Part shown: positions 11,729-24,300 of the stretch, piece by piece | How the letters are laid out: each line of letters begins with the position of its first letter | How positions within the stretch are numbered: the stretch's first letter is position 1 | Source of the DNA: Rotaria sp. Silwood1 | Taxonomy: Eukaryota > Rotifera > Eurotatoria > Philodinida > Philodinidae | Length of the DNA stretch: 64,000 nucleotides | Assembly (NCBI GenBank): GCA_905250075.1 | Contig: CAJNOP010000021.1 | Coordinates: 1,885,808-1,949,807 of the forward strand | Reading direction: 5' to 3' | Notes under the pieces: generated by a model | Told to the model about the DNA's origin: nothing | The model's input: only the letters and a program-made list of their open reading frames with translations | The model's database searches: none | Position numbers and translations under genes: made by a program

Positions 11729-12360
11729 CAAATTTTTTTGTTTGTTCGTCTTTTTTTTTCTGTCTAAATATAAAGCAATATTTGTCTGTTTGTTTGTTTA
11801 TAGTGTAAACAAAAATATATATATATATATATCAATCCGATAGGATTTGAGAATAAAATATGTTTATTTAGCTTTACTAAGTTTTCATATAAAGAATTAG
11901 TTATTTTTATTTAGTAATCGTTTTTCCTTTAGATTATGGTGCTTTACGTTATTTTTTGGAAATGAAAGATTTGTTGAAAGACATAGTGTGTAAGCAAGAG
12001 TTTGTTTTGTTATTGATTAGGTTAAAAAAACCTCATATCAACAGGTAGGAAATATTTATTTCGTATTCTGTAAATTTTTTGACGTATTTTAAACCAATGA
12101 GGAGGCGTGCATGGCGTGTTATTCTTTCTCGTCCATTTGTCATTACAATTCTAAATACGATAGAAAGAGAACGCAAAAAAATGAAGAGAGATATAAATAA
12201 ACATTTGATTTCTTGCTCTGTATTTCATTTGAACCTAGATATAAATATAAATATATATATACATGTTTAACATTTTCGTTTTTTTATTTTTATTTTTGTA
12301 TTGTTTGCTTCTAGATATTTTGATTTGCTTATGAAATAAGTTTACTTCTTTTTTTTCTTA
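11729..12360. other. Intergenic: BRMS1-like 3' region and acetyl-CoA carboxylase 5' region
   Basis: Holds T-rich 3' sequence, a possible polyadenylation signal (GAATAAAATA near 11852) and an (AT)n run at about 11815-11832. A 63-codon frame at 12079-12270 is not supported as a gene. The acetyl-CoA carboxylase promoter should lie here, but I see no defined element. Confidence 0.5.
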
Positions 12361-15300
12361 ATGACTTCTGTTAGTGAAGAACAAAAATCACCTTCAAAAA
12401 TTTTACAAAACGGAAATCAACAAATATCAAAAGTTCAATTTCATCTTGATGATTCTCGGCATATAGATGATAATCATGAATTATTAGATGAGTTTCATGA
12501 ATATTCACCGTATTCAAATAATAATTCATCATCATCATCAATGAATTCCACAACAAATGGCACAACACTGCCAAAAACATTATTGAATAATGAAAATAGG
12601 CTAATGACAAAACGTAGTATCAGGTAATTCTATAGGTATAGAAAATAAGCTGAATAATTATTATTTAGAAAAATGTCTGGTCTCACCGTGGGAACAAATG
12701 GTTTACGATCACTGAATGTGACAACACCTAAAGAACTCTGTGATCTCTTAGGTGGATCACGTGTCATTAGTAAAGTAAGTTCGTTTGTTTTTATTCTTTT
12801 TCGAATCTATTAAAATATTTTTCTTTTTTTTCTTAAGATTCTTATTGCAAATAATGGAATTGCAGCTGTTAAATGTATGCGTTCAATTCGACGTTGGTCT
12901 TATGAAATGTATCGGCATGAACATACAATAAAATTTGTTGCCATGGTAACACCAGAAGATATGAAAGCAAATGCTGGTTAGATTTAATTCTAAATAATTG
13001 TATTAACGGAGGCAAGGTTTCTTGTTGTTATAGAATATATTCGATATGCTGATCATTACGTGAATGTGCAAGGTGGTCCATCACATATGAATTATTCAAA
13101 TTGTGAACTTATTCTTGATATTGCTAAACGATTTCTTGTTGAAGGTTTGTTTAGCTCGTGTTTTATTCAAGATGAAAAAAAAATTGTTTTTTAATATTTT
13201 TTATAGCTGTTTGGGCTGGATGGGGTCATGCATCAGAGAATCCAAGATTACCTGAATTACTTCATCGTCATGGAATAATATTTATAGGTAAATAATTAGA
13301 AGATTGTTGGTTTTTTTTTTTTCAAATGAATTTTTTATATATTTATTGTAAAAATAGGTCCATCAGAACAAGCTATGTGGGCATTAGGAGATAAAATAGC
13401 TTCAACAATTATTGCACAAAGTGCTAATGTACGAACATTACCATGGAGTGGTTCTCGTTAGTGATGAATTTTCTATTTTCTTTTTTTCTTTCATATTTAT
13501 TTTTGAATCCTTAGATCTTAAACTTGATTGGAATGAAAAAGATCATGAACATATTCATGTCCCAATGGATATATATGAAAAAGCTTGTGTTACAGATGCA
13601 AAAGAAGGTGTAGAAGTAAGATAATTTAATTATTATTATTGAGAAAATATGAATTGTTTTTATTATTAGATTGCAAGTCGCATTGGTTTTCCAGTTATGA
13701 TTAAAGCATCTGAAGGTGGCGGAGGAAAAGGAATACGAAAAGCAACAAATCGTGATGAATTTGAGACTTTTTTTCGACAAGTAAATTTTGATTGTTATCG
13801 ACATCAGATTTCAAAACACTGGGAATGTTCTTTGTATAACTTACCATAGGAATTCAAAAAAAAAAATACAGCCTGGTTTTTCAATTAATATTTCGAAAAT
13901 CACACTAGACTTCTGAAAACTATCATAGAAACCTATTAATTTTTTCATCTGAATGAATAGCACAGAATTTTTCCTATACAACCGGATCTCTACAAATGTT
14001 TTATCTTCCAAGTTTTAGAAGTACCTTACAGTACGGGTGTGGAGGCATACAACCACACCAAGAAAAGTCCTAGAGCTTCAGGATGACTGCCTGATACTTC
14101 TAAACTTTGCCAGATAAAACATTTGTATAAATCAATTCCAGTAGGACACACTCTATGCTATCTATCCAACTAAAATAATCACTAGACTTCTATGGTAATT
14201 TTCAAAAATTCAGTGTGATTTTTCACAGATCTTTTGAAAAAGAAAACAGTCTTCAAATTTATTTTTCTCAGACAAGATTTTTTCTATGAAAAATGACAAT
14301 CTGTCTTCAGATCTTGACTATGAAATGTTGAAAATCTCAGATCTCCATCTTGTTCCTATCAACAATTATTCAGAAAAGCATCCGAGTACTTTGAATTTTG
14401 ATGTCGATAACAGTCGTGTTTTCTTTTAATCGAGTTTTGTTTTCTTTAAAAAAAACCTAGGTTCAAACGGAAGTTCCAGGTTCACCAATATTTTTAATGA
14501 AATATGCACATAGTTGCAGGCATTTGGAAGTACAAATTCTTGCTGATCAAAGTGGACAAGCTATATCATTATTTGGTCGAGATTGTTCAATTCAACGACG
14601 ACATCAAAAAATCATTGAAGAAGCGCCAGCTATAATAGCACCACCAGAAATTCTCGAACAAATGGAAAAAGCAGCAGTACGTTTAGCAAAAATGGTTGGT
14701 TATGTTAGGTTAGTTGGAATTTGATTTCAATTTAAGTAATAAAAGATAAATAAATTTGATTTAGTGCTGGTACAATTGAATATCTATATAATCCAAGTGA
14801 TCAAACATTTTTCTTTCTTGAACTTAATCCACGATTACAAGTTGAACATCCTTGTACTGAAATGATTACAGATGTTAATTTACCTGCATGTCAATTACAG
14901 GTATGATTTATTATTCCGAAATCTTTAATCAGTCGAAGTGATGTTTAAGGATTCAATCAATTTACCATATTTTATTTACTTGTAATCTCTAATTGTGAGT
15001 GTCTACTACAGTAACTGGATTATGAATATCAGTGTATCGAAATATAATTCGGTAATCTTGGTTAGAACGTTATTGATGGAAATGAAAGATTGGCATCATT
15101 AATAGTAGCTGATAAATGAAATTCAGTTTTGACTTAAAAGTTTAAGTAAAATCAAAAATAAACGAATAGGTAAAATATCGAATATTGATTTCTGATCAAT
15201 TGATAACTTAATTCAATAAAGCTTTTTCGAACATTCATCGAAAAGAAGATTATTGATGGATAGAAGAGAAAATCTATAGTGATTGATGGTTTTAATCTAT

Positions 15301-18300
15301 TTTTGTTTCATTTTTAGTACATATCTATCTTTCAGCAATTAACTTTTGATATGAAGTGCTACCTAGCAACAGATTCAATAGTCTGATATCTCCTCTAGGA
15401 CAAATACTAGTCGTAGCCACGAACAGAAGGCCAGTCTGACTCTAAATTCTTGCTCTCAATCGTTTGAACTCCCAATACACACTAACTATTTATAAGAGCA
15501 GATATATGTTGTAGCATAGTCAACATGCTATCGGACGGGTGATCCAAGACAAATGATCGTTAGTAACTTGTCCTGGATCATTTCATGGCTGGTGATACTG
15601 AATTTTTCACACAGTACTTAATGGATACGTGTCGAGTAACGTAGTCACTCACAAATAAAATCGTCTAACTGTTCAACGCTTTTCAATAGAGAGTATATGC
15701 ATCATGTAAAACTTATATGTATTTTCATTTATCAGATTGCTATGGGTATAAGTTTACATCGAATAAAAGATATTCGTTTATTGTATGATGAAGATCCATT
15801 TGATACAACACCAATAGATTTTGATAATCCACGTAATAAACCTCAACCACGTGGTCATGCAATTGCAGCGCGTATAACAAGTGAAAATCCTAATGAAGTA
15901 AGTAGTGAAACAATAAAAGAAAATTTATTTAAAAAATAATTTAGGGTTTTAAACCAAGTTCAGGAACTGTTGAAGAATTAACATTTCGTAGTCGACAAAA
16001 TGTTTGGGGTTATTTTAGTATATCATCATCTGGTGGTTTACATGAATTTGCTGATTCACAATTTGGACATGTTTTTTCACATGGTGAAACTCGAGAAGAT
16101 GCTCGAGAGTTTGTTAAAATTGATTATTTATTTGCTATGATATTTTTATTTTGATTATATTTATTTTTAGAAATCTTGCTGTTGCATTAAAAGAATTATC
16201 AATTCGTGGAGATTTTCATTCGACTGGTAAAAAAATAATAATTTTATTAAATTTATTCATAAATTTAAGAAAAATTTTTCTTTTTAAGTGGAAATCTTAA
16301 TATGTTTACTTGAAACTGATGATTACGTAAATAATACAGTACAAACAAGTTGGCTTGATGGTTTAATTGCTCAACATTTTCAAACAGAAAAACCCAATAT
16401 TATGTTATCAATTGTTTGTGGTGCTATACATGTAGCAGATGAAATATTTCGAAATAATTTTCAAAATTTTCGATCTTCACTAGAACGGTAAAATTTCATA
16501 AATAATTTTGATTTCAAATCAAAGAATTGGATTGTTTTAGTGGTCAGATATTACCAATGAATACTCTATCGATCTCACACCAAGTTGAACTTATTTACGA
16601 ACATATTAAATATAAATTACAAGTAAGAAAAAAAATGAAGTCATTTTTTGGATATAGAATGAATTTATTTTCTTAGGTCACACAATGTGGTCCAAGTTGT
16701 TTTTTTGTTCTTATGAATGATTCATATGTAGAATTAGAAGCTAATCGAATGAAGGATGGTGGAATATTGCTTAACTTAGATGGTGCAAGTTATTTAACTT
16801 TTATGAAAGAAGAAGTTGATAGTTATAGAATTATTGTTAATAATAAAACTTGTGTATTTCAAAAAGAGAATGATCCATCAATCTTGAGGTTTAAAATAGA
16901 TTTTTATTAGGAAATATTTTCAATTGATTATGTATTTATATATATATATTAGATCACCTTCAGCGGGAAAACTTCTTCATTTTACTATAGAAGATGGTGG
17001 TGCAATAGAAGCAGGTCAAGTTTACGCAGAACTTGAAGTGATGAAAATGGTTACTGAACTTCGATGTCCATTAAAAGGACAGTAAGTAATAAATAAATAA
17101 ATCAAGAGAATTAAAATAGATTGACATTATTTAATTTCAATTAGAAGAAAAAATGAAAGAAGCTTATTTTGTTTTGTGTTGGTGACACATAATTAACAAT
17201 GGATGTTGCATAGAGATGTGCGAGATCGAGATCGGAGCTAAATTTTATAGTAAAACATTCTATAGTTTTAAAGAACTATCAGAGTCGAGACTAAAAGAAC
17301 TAGGTTCTTCAGATCCTTAGTGTTGAAGTGTATAGCGAGAAAGTTGAAGCTCTCTCCTTCTACTCAGACTGTGACAGACAAATGATATGTTATTATAGAT
17401 TTTTGGATTTCAGATTTCTCTTGCTAAGGAACTTGGGTAAATACCAATGGCAATGAGTGTTGAAATATATAACGAGGAAGTTGCTAGAGTGATTCAGGGT
17501 AAACTTTTTTCATAACCTGTACTTTGACTGAGGAAAATTTTGCTAACCGTTACCCTATTCTATCCTACAATGTGCTTATCTTTCCTATACCTTTACCCTA
17601 AACTGCAAGTTAGGGTAGGGAAAACTCTGCAACTCTCTAAAAGTTGTTCTTGTCTCCTTTATACATTGTGACAGACAGATAGAAATGACAAAGATTTTGA
17701 CTGTGTTAATGATTGATATGAATAGGCTTATCCTTAACAATTGGAATGCATTTATATTTTTGAATTCTATTCGAGATAATTCTAAAAGCGATTTTAATAA
17801 TATTCTTCTTATAGTCTTCAATGGAATAAACGTCCTGGTGCTATACTTAATGCATCATGTATTCTTGCTCGTATTATTCTTGATGATTCTCAACAAGTTC
17901 AACAACCAGAATTATATAATGGTAAATTTAATTTTGAAATTTCAAATCATTTAACAAGTACAAAATTAAATCAAATATTTCAAACAATCAAAGGTTCATT
18001 AGAAAATATTCTTGCTGGTTATTCATATCCTGAACTATATTTGCGTGAAAGACTTAAATCAAATGTTGAAACATTATTTTCTATTTTACGTGATCCATCA
18101 TTACCATTACTTGAAGTTGAAGATATTTTATCAAATATATCTGAACGTATACCAAAAGAGGTTGAAAAAGAAATTAAAAAAATAATGAAAAATTATCATA
18201 GTAATTTAACATCGGTGTTAGTACAATTTCCATCACAATCTATTGCATCAGTTATTGATAATTATGCAACAAAATTAGAACAACGAAATGATCGAGATTC

Positions 18301-21300
18301 ATTTTTTACAACAATACAAAGTCTTTTACAATTAGTACAATGTTATCGTAATGGTATAAAAGGACATATGAAAGCAGTTATAACAGATTTAATAAGAAAT
18401 TATTTAAATATTGAAACATTATTTCAATATGGACAATATGATAAATGTTTAACATTATTACGTGATAAACATAAAATTGACATGTCTAAAGTTGTTGAAA
18501 TTATTTTTTCACATGCAAATTATAATTCAAAAAATACACTCGTTATCATGTTAATTGACTTATTATTTGAACGTGATCCAACATTAACAGATGAATTAAC
18601 AGCATTATTAAGTGAATTAACATTATTAACACATACAAATAATGCAAAAGTTGCATTAAAAGCAAGACAAGTATTAATTGAATTTCAACAACCACCATAT
18701 GAATTAAGACATAATCAAATGGAATCAATTTTTTTAAGTGCTATCGATATGTATGGACATAAATTATGTCAAGAGAATATTCAAGTAAATAATATTAAGT
18801 TTTTGTTTTGAAATTGTCATTATTGTTTTCTGTAGAAATTAATTTCATCGGAAACAAGTATACTTGATGTTTTACATAGTTTCTATTTTCATTCCAATGT
18901 TCAAGTACGTCAAGCAGCACTTGAAGTACGTAGTTTTTTGAAAGATATTTAATTAAACTTTATTTTCTAATGAATATAATTTTTATAGGTTTATGTTCGT
19001 CGTTCTTATATATCATATGATTTAAATAGTATTCAACATCGATTTTTGTCGGATGGTACTTGTGCTGTTCAATTTGCATTACATCTTCCACTTAATCATC
19101 CTAACCGGTATGAATGCGAAAATTCTGTATAGTGTATTTGAATTCAATTTATTTAGATTATTTGAACATGGAAATATGGGACGAGTTGCTAGTTTTAGTG
19201 ATGATTTAACACATTTGAATAATACTGATTCAGATTTATTCCAACGTATGGGTATATTAGCTGCTTTTGATAGTTGGGAGCGTGCAAAAAGGTTAATTTG
19301 TTGAAAAAAAAAGACAGAACGATTTCTATATAATTTTTTATAATTTTAGTTCATTTGACGAATTATTATCACCATTTTCTCCAACAGATTCTGATGATTT
19401 ATCATCCATTACTGAAAGTAGACCTATACGTGCATATGGTCGACAATATTCATGTGATAGTCCTTCAATACGAATACATAATAATAGAGTAAAAAAAAAA
19501 AAAGAAAATTCGATTGATATTAATAATATATTTTATTTAATATAATTAGATTGATGAAGCAGTTAATTTAATATATGTATTTATTAAAGATGATGGTAAT
19601 GTTCAACAAAATTTAAAATTTGAAGATGTTTTTCTTGATTTTATACAATCTAAAGTTTGTATTTATTAGAAAACGAAAACAACAAGCACATTCAAATATT
19701 TTTATTTTTAGCGTGAAGTTTGTAAAGCAAAAAATATTCGTCGAATAACATTTTCTCTTGGAGCTAAAGTAAAATTATGATTTAAATAATGAGAATAATA
19801 TATTCATTTTAATTTTTTTAGCGTCAATTTCCTGTGTATTATACATATCGAAAACGAATAAATGTAAAAAGATATTTTTACCGTTTTTTTTTGCTTTAAA
19901 TTAACGTCTTTGTTTTTTGTTGTAGTTTCAAGAAGACAAAATTTATCGAAATTTAGAACCGGCACTTGCTTATCAACTTGAAGTTTATCGTTTACGTTCA
20001 TTTGATTTAGAATTTGTACCGACATCAAATCATAAAACACATATTTATCTAGGCAAAGCAAAAGTTCATAATAAACAACATGATGCTGTTGATCATAGAT
20101 TTTTTGCACGTTCAATTATTCGTCATTCTGATTTTATAACTAAAGAAGCAAGTTATGAATATTTAAAAAATGAAGCTGAAAGAACATTACTTGAAGCAAT
20201 GGATGAATTAGAAATAGCATTTTCACATCCATTAGCAAATAAAACTGATTGTAATCATGTTTTTATGTGTTTTGTACCAACTGTTTGTATTGAACCAGCT
20301 AAACTTGAAGAAAGTGTTCGTACTATGGTACTTCGTTATGGTATGTTTAATTCTATAATGTGAAACACTATTAATTTGTTGTACTTGTCAAGGAGCATCC
20401 TATACATGTTGATTGTATTCAGAGATGTCCATCGCGGCTGAAAATCTGCCGCTGCCGCGCCGCGGCCTTAGAAAAAAAAAGCTGCCGCACCGCTGCCGCG
20501 CCGCGACAGTTTATAAAAAAATGTTGCCGCGACGCTGCCGCACCGCGATGACTTATAAAAGAAACGCTGCCGCGCCGCTGCCGCGATGAATTATAAAATA
20601 AACGTGCCGCCACCGCGCCGCTGCCGCGACGGTTTTCAAAAAAGTGTTTCTAATTTCACTGCTGTGACTATATTTGACCAGAGATATGGGTACTAGTCCA
20701 TCAGATTTATTCAATATCAGGGCGTTTGATTTGTAAATCCTGAAATTCTATTAAATTCATACAGGTTTTCAATGTTCTCCAAAAAAACCCTGCCGCTGCC
20801 GCGATGGTTTTTTAAAAAACCTACCGCTACCGCGCCGCTGCCGTGATGACTTTTTAAAAAATCTACCGCTACCGCGCCGCTGCCGCGGTGATTTTTTAAA
20901 AAAACCTGCCGCTGCCGCTGCCGCGCCGCCACCGCCGTCGCGGCAGCGGCAGCGGCAGCGCCGCGATGGACATCTCTGATTGTATTATCTTCGATGATTA
21001 GATAGATACTAAACTATTGAACTATTTGTCAAGTTCTATGACATTATAGGGAGTTTCATCCATTATTTCTGTCTGTCATGGACTGTAGGATGGTAAGGAG
21101 GAGCTGACTCACTTTTCTTCCTTTATCTTTCAATACTTTTAGATTGTGTTCTAAAACTATGAGAAAATTCAATAATAACAATTGTCTTGAAATAGTTTAA
21201 AATGATTGTTTAGTTCGTGAATCATGTTCTAAGAAATTTATATCTTCAAAATTGTATAAAAACCTTGTCTATCTGCTTCATTTGATTGAATGCTCAAATG

Positions 21301-24300
21301 CATCATAATATTAAATAGACTTTCTTTTCGTTTTGAATATTATTAAAGCGATTTTGAATGCCTAGATTGATTTATGACTAATTTTTTGAATGTTAGATGA
21401 AATGATTTCTTTTTTTGTCTGATCTTTCCTCTTATGAAATAAATTACATTCAAATTACTAATAAACTGTGTATACTTGCACATCTCACGAGAGCAATTAT
21501 CGAAAGCATACAAAACCTTTTGGAATGACGCTTTTGTTATCAGATAAAGTCTACTCAGAGTAAGCAAACTCTAGTTTGATTTGTTTTCTTGTTGCCCTCT
21601 TTTTGATTTATAATCATTTTACTCAGCCTTTTTTATAGTGTAGATTATATAGTAAAAAGTCTAATATTGCCATTTGAATGTTAAATTTCAGCCATAAAGA
21701 GGTTTTTATAATTATTATCGTACACCGAAATTTTTCTTTTTTGAGATATAGATTCACAAGAAAATTGGGTTTTGTCAAATCTTTTCTAAAATATGTGCAT
21801 TAGTTGAGAATCTGATATCTCAGAAATAAAATATTTGTTCTAACTAAAATTTTCGATGCATGATAAGCATGATAAAACTTTCTTATGGCGAAAATTTCAT
21901 GTTGAAATAGCAACATCAGACTTTTTATCATGTATTCGAGACTAGATTAAAGACTGAGTAAGATGATACTAGAAAAAAATTCGGTGCCATTTTCTGGCAA
22001 TGTCAATTAGTTCGAAACATCTTGCACGATCCGCATTACTTCTAATATCTTTCTTCATGGAGATTCATTACTTTTTATAATTTACTAATATTTCGTCTAT
22101 TTTGCAGTGTTATTCGTTCGACAACTCTATTCTTTACGAAGAAAAGACATATAAATCGTGAGAATATAACGTTTGACACAAGTCTTACACAACCATAAAA
22201 GATATCACTCATAATACAAAGCGTTGATTTCAGTCTTAGGACCACCTTGCCCATATCTACCTTGCACATACTCTCATATTCATATAGACAAACTATTAAA
22301 AGACGATTGAATCGAAATACACTGACTCATATTTTTCCCAGGCTTTTTTCCTCAAAAATTTCTTCAGAATTTAATTCAATACATTTTCTTTTTTTTCTTT
22401 TCAATTTTGGAAGGCATTCGTCTATGGAAACTTCGAATTCTTCAAGCTGAATTAAAAATGACAATACGTATAACACCTGATTCTGAACGAATACCATTTC
22501 GAGTATTTTTAACATATGAAAGTGGTTATTATCTTGATATATCTCTTTATCGTGAGGTAACCAATCAAGCAACAGGCCAAACAATATTTCAATCATACAC
22601 TCTTGGTAAAACAGGTCCATTAGATGGTCGTGCATTACATGATCCATATGTAACTAAAGATCATTTACAATATAAACGTTTTACTGCTCAATCAAATAAT
22701 ACAACATATGTTTATGATTTTCCTGAAATGTTTCGACAAGCATTACTATTAATATGGAGACAATATTTAGATAGAAATAAACTTAAAGAAAATGCAATAC
22801 CAAAAGAAGTTTTTATTTATCAAGAACTTATACTTGATACATCAAATCAAGGTACAAAAAAGAAAAAGAATTTTTATTTAGTTTAATACATATTTTTATT
22901 TTTATTAGTAAATCTTAATGATTCAACATCTTTATTATCACCAATTAAGATTTCATCATCGCCAACATCTAGTTCATTAAAAACATCTCCAAATAATATT
23001 AATAAATCAAATGAATATCTTAAACAATGTGGTCTAGTAACACGTACACGTTCACCAGCAGAAAATGATTGTGGTATTGTTGCATGGCATATTCACATGA
23101 AAACACCTGAATGTCCATCTGGTCGTACAATAATTGTTATTGCTAATGATATAACACATAAAATTGGTTCATTTGGTATTGAAGAAGATTTATTATTTCA
23201 ACGTGCATCAGAATTATCCCGTTTAGAACGTGTACCACGTATTTATATAGCAGCAAATAGTGGTGCACGTATTGGTCTTGCTGAAGAACTTAAATTTCTT
23301 TATCGTATTGCATGGAATGATCCAAAAGATATTGATAAAGGTATACAATATTTATATTTAACATCAGATGATTATTCACGTGTATCACATCTGAATTGTG
23401 TACGAACAGAAAGTATTCATCATGATGATGGTGAAATAAGATATAAAATAACTGATATTATTGGAAAAGAAAATAGTATAGGTGTAGAAAATTTACGTGG
23501 TTCAGGTATGATTGCTGGTGAAACTTCATTTGCATATAATCTCGTTGTAAGTGTATATATATATATAAGTATATATTCTTAAGTTAGTTTATTCAAATTG
23601 AATTTTTATTTAGCCAACAATTAGTCTAGTTACATGTCGAGCAGTTGGTATTGGTGCTTATCTTGTTCGATTAGGTTCTCGTGTAATACAAGTTGAAAAT
23701 TCTCATATAATATTAACCGGTGCTGCTGCACTTAATAAAGTTCTTGGTAGAGAAGTTTATAATAGTAATAATCAATTAGGTGGTATACAAATTATGTATA
23801 ATAATGGTGTTACACATGATGTTGTTAAAGATGATTTTGATGGATGTTTACTTATACTTCGATGGCTTTCTTATATGCCTGAAACAATGCTTCATTCACC
23901 ACCGATCTTATCAGAATTGCATGATCCAATTGATCGTCTAATTGATTTTATACCTTCATCAACACCATATGATCCAAGACATATGATTCAAGGAGGATTA
24001 TTTACTTCTGCACATCAAATAAATCATAACAATGATATAGATGTATCGCATACAACAACATTTCTATCGGGTTTTTTTGATCGAGATTCATTTATAGAAA
24101 TAATGAAAGGTTGGGCAAAGACTGTTGTTTGTGGTCGAGCTCGTCTTGGTGGAATTCGTAAGTAGAGTGCATGTTGAAAGTCTCGCTTCGCACCAATTTA
24201 TTTTAAATGAAGAAGACTATATATGTACACCTGTTTAATACGATGAAGTCATGACTATGCAATATAAAAATTAAAAAAATACTTTAGTGCAAGAAAAGAA

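Noticed and set aside
17210-17235. TAGAGATGTGCGAG, and a similar TAGAGATGTGCAAG near 50747, resembling hAT ends
   Set aside because: No matching inverted end or target duplication found nearby; could be chance or very old fragments.
17340-17700. Two partly similar stretches containing GTGACAGACA in acetyl-CoA carboxylase intron 17
   Set aside because: Similarity is short and interrupted; not enough to define a repeat unit.
20419-20932. Minus-strand frames rich in Arg/Ala/Gly repeats
   Set aside because: They are translations of the GC-rich repeats of the hAT-like element and carry no protein signal.
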